From: M3007 sp964392655
Lineage (GTDB): Bacteria > Bacteroidota > Bacteroidia > Chitinophagales > Saprospiraceae
DNA: 8,891 nt
Reading direction: 5' to 3'
NCBI GenBank assembly: GCA_964392655.1
Contig: CAYMQY010000183.1
Coordinates: forward strand, 1-8,891
Shown: piece after piece, positions 6,638 through 8,891 of the stretch
How the letters are laid out: each line of letters starts with the position of its first letter
Numbering within the stretch: the stretch's first letter is position 1
Made by a program: the position numbers and the translations under genes
Notes under the pieces: model-generated
The model's input: only the letters and a program-made list of their open reading frames with translations
Databases searched by the model: none
Told to the model about the DNA's origin: nothing

Positions 6638-7783
6638 ATGCGCAATCTTCTAATCCCGGCAATTATTTGCCTTGCATCCGCTTTTGTCCTCGCTCAACGC
6701 CCGTCTCCAGTTATCAAACACCACGCTCTTGCCCTACCTGAAGGGGCCTGTTGGGTAGGTACGTTTAGCATCGGCCCTATCATGGGGCAAAGCAACGATA
6801 ACACCCCAGACACCATTTTCCTCTGTTCCGGAGACACGATTTGCCTCCATCATAACGGTGATGCCGTTTTTATGGATCCCGACCCCATAACGATGCCCGG
6901 CATCGGTTTTGCGCTTTATCGTTGTCCGCCTACAGGCGACGGAGATCATATTGCAGTGTTGAGTGACTCATGCCTCTGGCCCGGCGCTGCGGGTACCGGT
7001 TTTTTCATGATCCCGCTGTCGCCAGACGGCAGTCTTTGCTTAAGGAACAGCGGCAATCTTATCAACAGTCCGATTTTTGGGCAAGGCAACCCGCCAATGA
7101 TAATTTATGCACCAATCACAGTCACAGATTTTCCAGCCGGCCTGCTGGAACCCGGTTGTGTGGATGTCGGTATAATCGAATCTTTTTCGGTGGTGTACCT
7201 TAGACCGGTTGAAATGCGCAACCTGATGATTAATTCCGATGATGGCTGTATGGGCTGGTTTCGAGTGCGTGGAGGCTACCCTGAATGGGACAAACTGGGA
7301 ACCTACACCGTTCGGATGACCCTGGAATCCGATACATCCGTTCAGGCAAATATTCTCACCCCGCCTGAGCAACGCGTACACAATGAATACATTGAGTTTT
7401 CGGTACCGCAGCCAGGCACATATTTGCTGGAACTTGAGGATGCAAAAAGTTGCGGTCAGATTTATGAAGTGGATATGTTCTGGTGTATTCCGCTCTCGAC
7501 AACTGGCCAAACAGGTTCGAGTACTTTGGTATGCAACATAAATCCCAACCCTGTTCAACGTGGAAATCCGGTCTTGTTGGAAATAGAATCCGCGCAATCT
7601 ACTCCGGTTGTTTTGTCCATTCTGAATGCAGCAGGCACGCCGGTTCTCCAACAAAGCCGCCACCTGTTTCCCGGAAAAACTTCATGGGAAATATCCATAC
7701 AGGCTTTTCCTGCGGGCATTTATACAGCCTTGCTCCGAAGTGAAAACGGAATCTTGCTCCAGCAATTCGTTGTGATGAATTAA
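6638..7783 (+). CDS. Secreted Cys-rich protein of unknown function with T9SS sorting domain
   Basis: I do not recognise a functional family. The ATG at 6638 is chosen because it gives a clean signal peptide (MRNLLIPAIICLASAFVLAQ); a GTG at 6584 in the same frame would add 18 residues in front of it. The mature protein is about 361 residues. The stretch at ~45-115, with FSIGPIMGQSNDNTPDTI, CSGDT and RCPPT, resembles an N-terminal module I associate with large secreted Saprospiraceae proteins, but that is recollection. Eleven cysteines outside the signal peptide suggest disulfides. The middle (~165-285) is beta-rich, with no catalytic motif visible. The final 80 residues (302-381) are a T9SS type A sorting domain that aligns without gaps to that of the metalloprotease. 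It is therefore probably a surface-attached or released binding or structural protein. The gene is visibly richer in A+T than its neighbours. A terminator follows 18 nt after the stop. Confidence 0.85.
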   Translation: MRNLLIPAIICLASAFVLAQRPSPVIKHHALALPEGACWVGTFSIGPIMGQSNDNTPDTIFLCSGDTICLHHNGDAVFMDPDPITMPGIGFALYRCPPTGDGDHIAVLSDSCLWPGAAGTGFFMIPLSPDGSLCLRNSGNLINSPIFGQGNPPMIIYAPITVTDFPAGLLEPGCVDVGIIESFSVVYLRPVEMRNLMINSDDGCMGWFRVRGGYPEWDKLGTYTVRMTLESDTSVQANILTPPEQRVHNEYIEFSVPQPGTYLLELEDAKSCGQIYEVDMFWCIPLSTTGQTGSSTLVCNINPNPVQRGNPVLLEIESAQSTPVVLSILNAAGTPVLQQSRHLFPGKTSWEISIQAFPAGIYTALLRSENGILLQQFVVMN

Positions 7784-7801
7784 TCAATTGGCTGATGCTG
7801 C

Positions 7802-7834
7802 GGTAGTTTTAAGAAACCCAAAACTACCTTTTTT
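7802..7834 (+). terminator. Intrinsic terminator of the secreted Cys-rich gene
   Basis: GGTAGTTTT (7802-7810) pairs perfectly with AAAACTACC (7820-7828) around a 9-nt loop and is followed directly by six T residues (7829-7834). It begins 18 nt after the stop at 7783. The stem is AT-rich at its loop end, but the layout is that of a rho-independent terminator. It also argues that the next gene starts downstream of it. Confidence 0.7.
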
Positions 7835-7853
7835 CCTACCCATGCACACGCAT

Positions 7854-7873
7854 CGGCAAAAAATGCCGTTTTT
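7854..7873 (+). terminator. Second terminator-like hairpin
   Basis: CGGCA (7854-7858) and TGCCG (7864-7868) form a 5-bp GC-rich stem around a loop of five A residues, followed by five T residues (7869-7873). It lies 19 nt after the first terminator. It could be a backup terminator or a leader element of the coiled-coil gene. The short stem makes the call tentative. Confidence 0.4.
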
Positions 7874-7922
7874 GGCGCTGTCAATCCAATCGTTCAAACA
7901 AAAATTCAACTACGCATTTACC

Positions 7923-8846
7923 ATGGACAACGAAACAAGGTCTTCACAAAAAACCGCTATTGCCATCATTGCCGGCATTCTTCTGGTAGCCGCTCTCGGC
8001 GCCGTAATCTGGTTTGTCAAATCGGCAAATGCCGAAAAAGCCCGCCAGGCGGCACTTATCGAGACCCTGACGCTGGAAAAGACCAATCTGGAAAGCAGCC
8101 TCGACAGCCTGCAACGCGAACTCCTGAGCGTGCAATCCGAAAACGAGGAACTGGAAGGGAAGGTCAGCGCGTCCGCTTCGGTGATCGAGCAGAAGGAAAT
8201 CGTGATCAAGCAGTTGAAAAATCAGAACACCAAAGAATTGTCCCAGTTGCAAGGCCAGGTAGCCAGCCTGCAAAAGGCGAAAGCCGAATACGAGGCAATC
8301 CTTGCCGTGCTGCGCGCTGAAAACGAACAGCTCAAAGCCGAGATCGCCGCCCTGAAAGCCGAAAATGCGGGCCTGCGCGATAGCACCGTCCAACTCTCGG
8401 CCAAAATCGGCGACCTCGACAGCAAACTGGCCGAGCAGGTTAAGAAGACCCAATCCGCCCGGTTCAAAGCCACATCCTTCCGCGTCGAGATGGAACGCAA
8501 AACAGACAAACTGACCGCCAAGGCACGCCGCGTGCGCAACCTCACCGTCAGTTTCGACCTGGCCGACGTGCCCGAACAGTACCGCGGCCCGCAAAAACTT
8601 TACCTCGTCATCACCGACGCCAACAGCAAACCCATTGCTGCCGCCAACCCGACCAAGGTGACCATTTCGGCGCCTACCGGCGACATCCCGATCATCGCGC
8701 AGCAAACCCGTACGGTAAACCTCGTCGAGACCCAGCGCATGACGTTCAACTACAAACTGGAAGAAAAACTCAAAGCCGGCAACTACATCGCTGCCGTGTA
8801 CTGCGACAGCGGCCTGCTGGGCGCCTCCAGTTTCCGACTCATGTAG
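7923..8846 (+). CDS. Membrane-anchored coiled-coil protein with C-terminal beta domain, function unknown
   Basis: This protein of 307 residues has three parts. Residues 11-32 are a single transmembrane anchor. Residues ~36-178 are a long coiled coil with heptad leucines (for example LDSLQRELLSVQSENEELEG at 60-79, ENEQLKAEIAALKAENAGLR at 133-152). Residues ~183-307 are predicted beta-rich and possibly immunoglobulin-like (NLTVSFDLADV, KLYLVITDANSKP, closing with GNYIAAVYCDSGLLGASSF). I start it at the ATG at 7923 (MDNETRSSQK), which places the anchor normally. The frame is open back to a TTG at 7788, but that stretch holds both terminator hairpins; an ATG at 7842 is a less likely alternative. 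A coiled coil of about 140 residues would be roughly 20 nm long, enough to reach across much of a periplasm. However, the basic residues just after the anchor leave the topology ambiguous. The codons are GC-rich like most of the window. I cannot assign a function. Confidence 0.85.
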   Translation: MDNETRSSQKTAIAIIAGILLVAALGAVIWFVKSANAEKARQAALIETLTLEKTNLESSLDSLQRELLSVQSENEELEGKVSASASVIEQKEIVIKQLKNQNTKELSQLQGQVASLQKAKAEYEAILAVLRAENEQLKAEIAALKAENAGLRDSTVQLSAKIGDLDSKLAEQVKKTQSARFKATSFRVEMERKTDKLTAKARRVRNLTVSFDLADVPEQYRGPQKLYLVITDANSKPIAAANPTKVTISAPTGDIPIIAQQTRTVNLVETQRMTFNYKLEEKLKAGNYIAAVYCDSGLLGASSFRLM

Positions 8847-8851
8847 AGTTT

Positions 8852-8891
8852 AATGATGAATGATGAATGATGAATGATGCATTCATCATTC
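8852..8891. repeat. Heptanucleotide tandem repeat with inverted copy, running to the window edge
   Basis: Four exact tandem copies of AATGATG occupy 8852-8879, starting 5 nt after the coiled-coil gene stop. They are followed by an inverted copy: GAATGATGAAT (8865-8875) pairs perfectly with ATTCATCATTC (8881-8891) around the loop GATGC. The stem is 11 bp and may continue past the window. No T-tract is visible, so terminator function is unproven. Confidence 0.85.

Noticed and set aside
6522..6653. A 43-codon ATG frame between the flippase and the Cys-rich gene
   Set aside because: It overlaps the signal peptide of the next gene in a different frame, has no recognisable content, and would span the candidate promoter.

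Overview
The window looks like a chromosomal segment of a GC-rich member of the Bacteroidota, most plausibly a Saprospiraceae-type lineage. Two proteins end in a Bacteroidota type IX secretion (T9SS) C-terminal sorting domain. The S9 peptidase resembles the DPP5 group, including that of Porphyromonas. Starts lack Shine-Dalgarno motifs, and one candidate promoter fits the Bacteroidota TTTG/TAnnTTTG pattern. The lineage assignment is inference; no marker gene is present.

Layout. Positions 1-1202 carry a minus-strand pair, probably co-transcribed: an aquaporin-family channel, then 12 nt later an RluA-family pseudouridine synthase that runs off the left edge. Positions 1203-1343 are a divergent intergenic region dominated by a 26-bp imperfect hairpin. 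From 1344 everything is on the plus strand: an exported S9 prolyl-oligopeptidase-family peptidase (1344-3368), a secreted pappalysin-like M43 metalloprotease with a T9SS sorting domain (3518-5020), a polysaccharide flippase-like membrane protein only 6 nt downstream (5027-6517), a Cys-rich secreted protein of unknown function with a closely similar sorting domain (6638-7783), two terminator-like hairpins (7802-7873), and a membrane-anchored coiled-coil protein (7923-8846). A heptanucleotide repeat with an inverted copy fills the right edge.

How the genes fit together. Much of the plus-strand set concerns the cell envelope and exported proteins: a periplasmic exopeptidase, a surface or secreted endopeptidase, a second T9SS cargo protein, a flippase that could serve surface glycan synthesis, and an envelope-anchored rod-like protein. 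Apart from the tight metalloprotease-flippase spacing there is no proof that they act together. I see no CRISPR array, transposase, phage gene, tRNA or rRNA, and no clear multi-gene novel system. The most unusual signals are the altered selectivity filter of the aquaporin, the structured intergenic repeats, and the low-GC secreted gene among high-GC neighbours.
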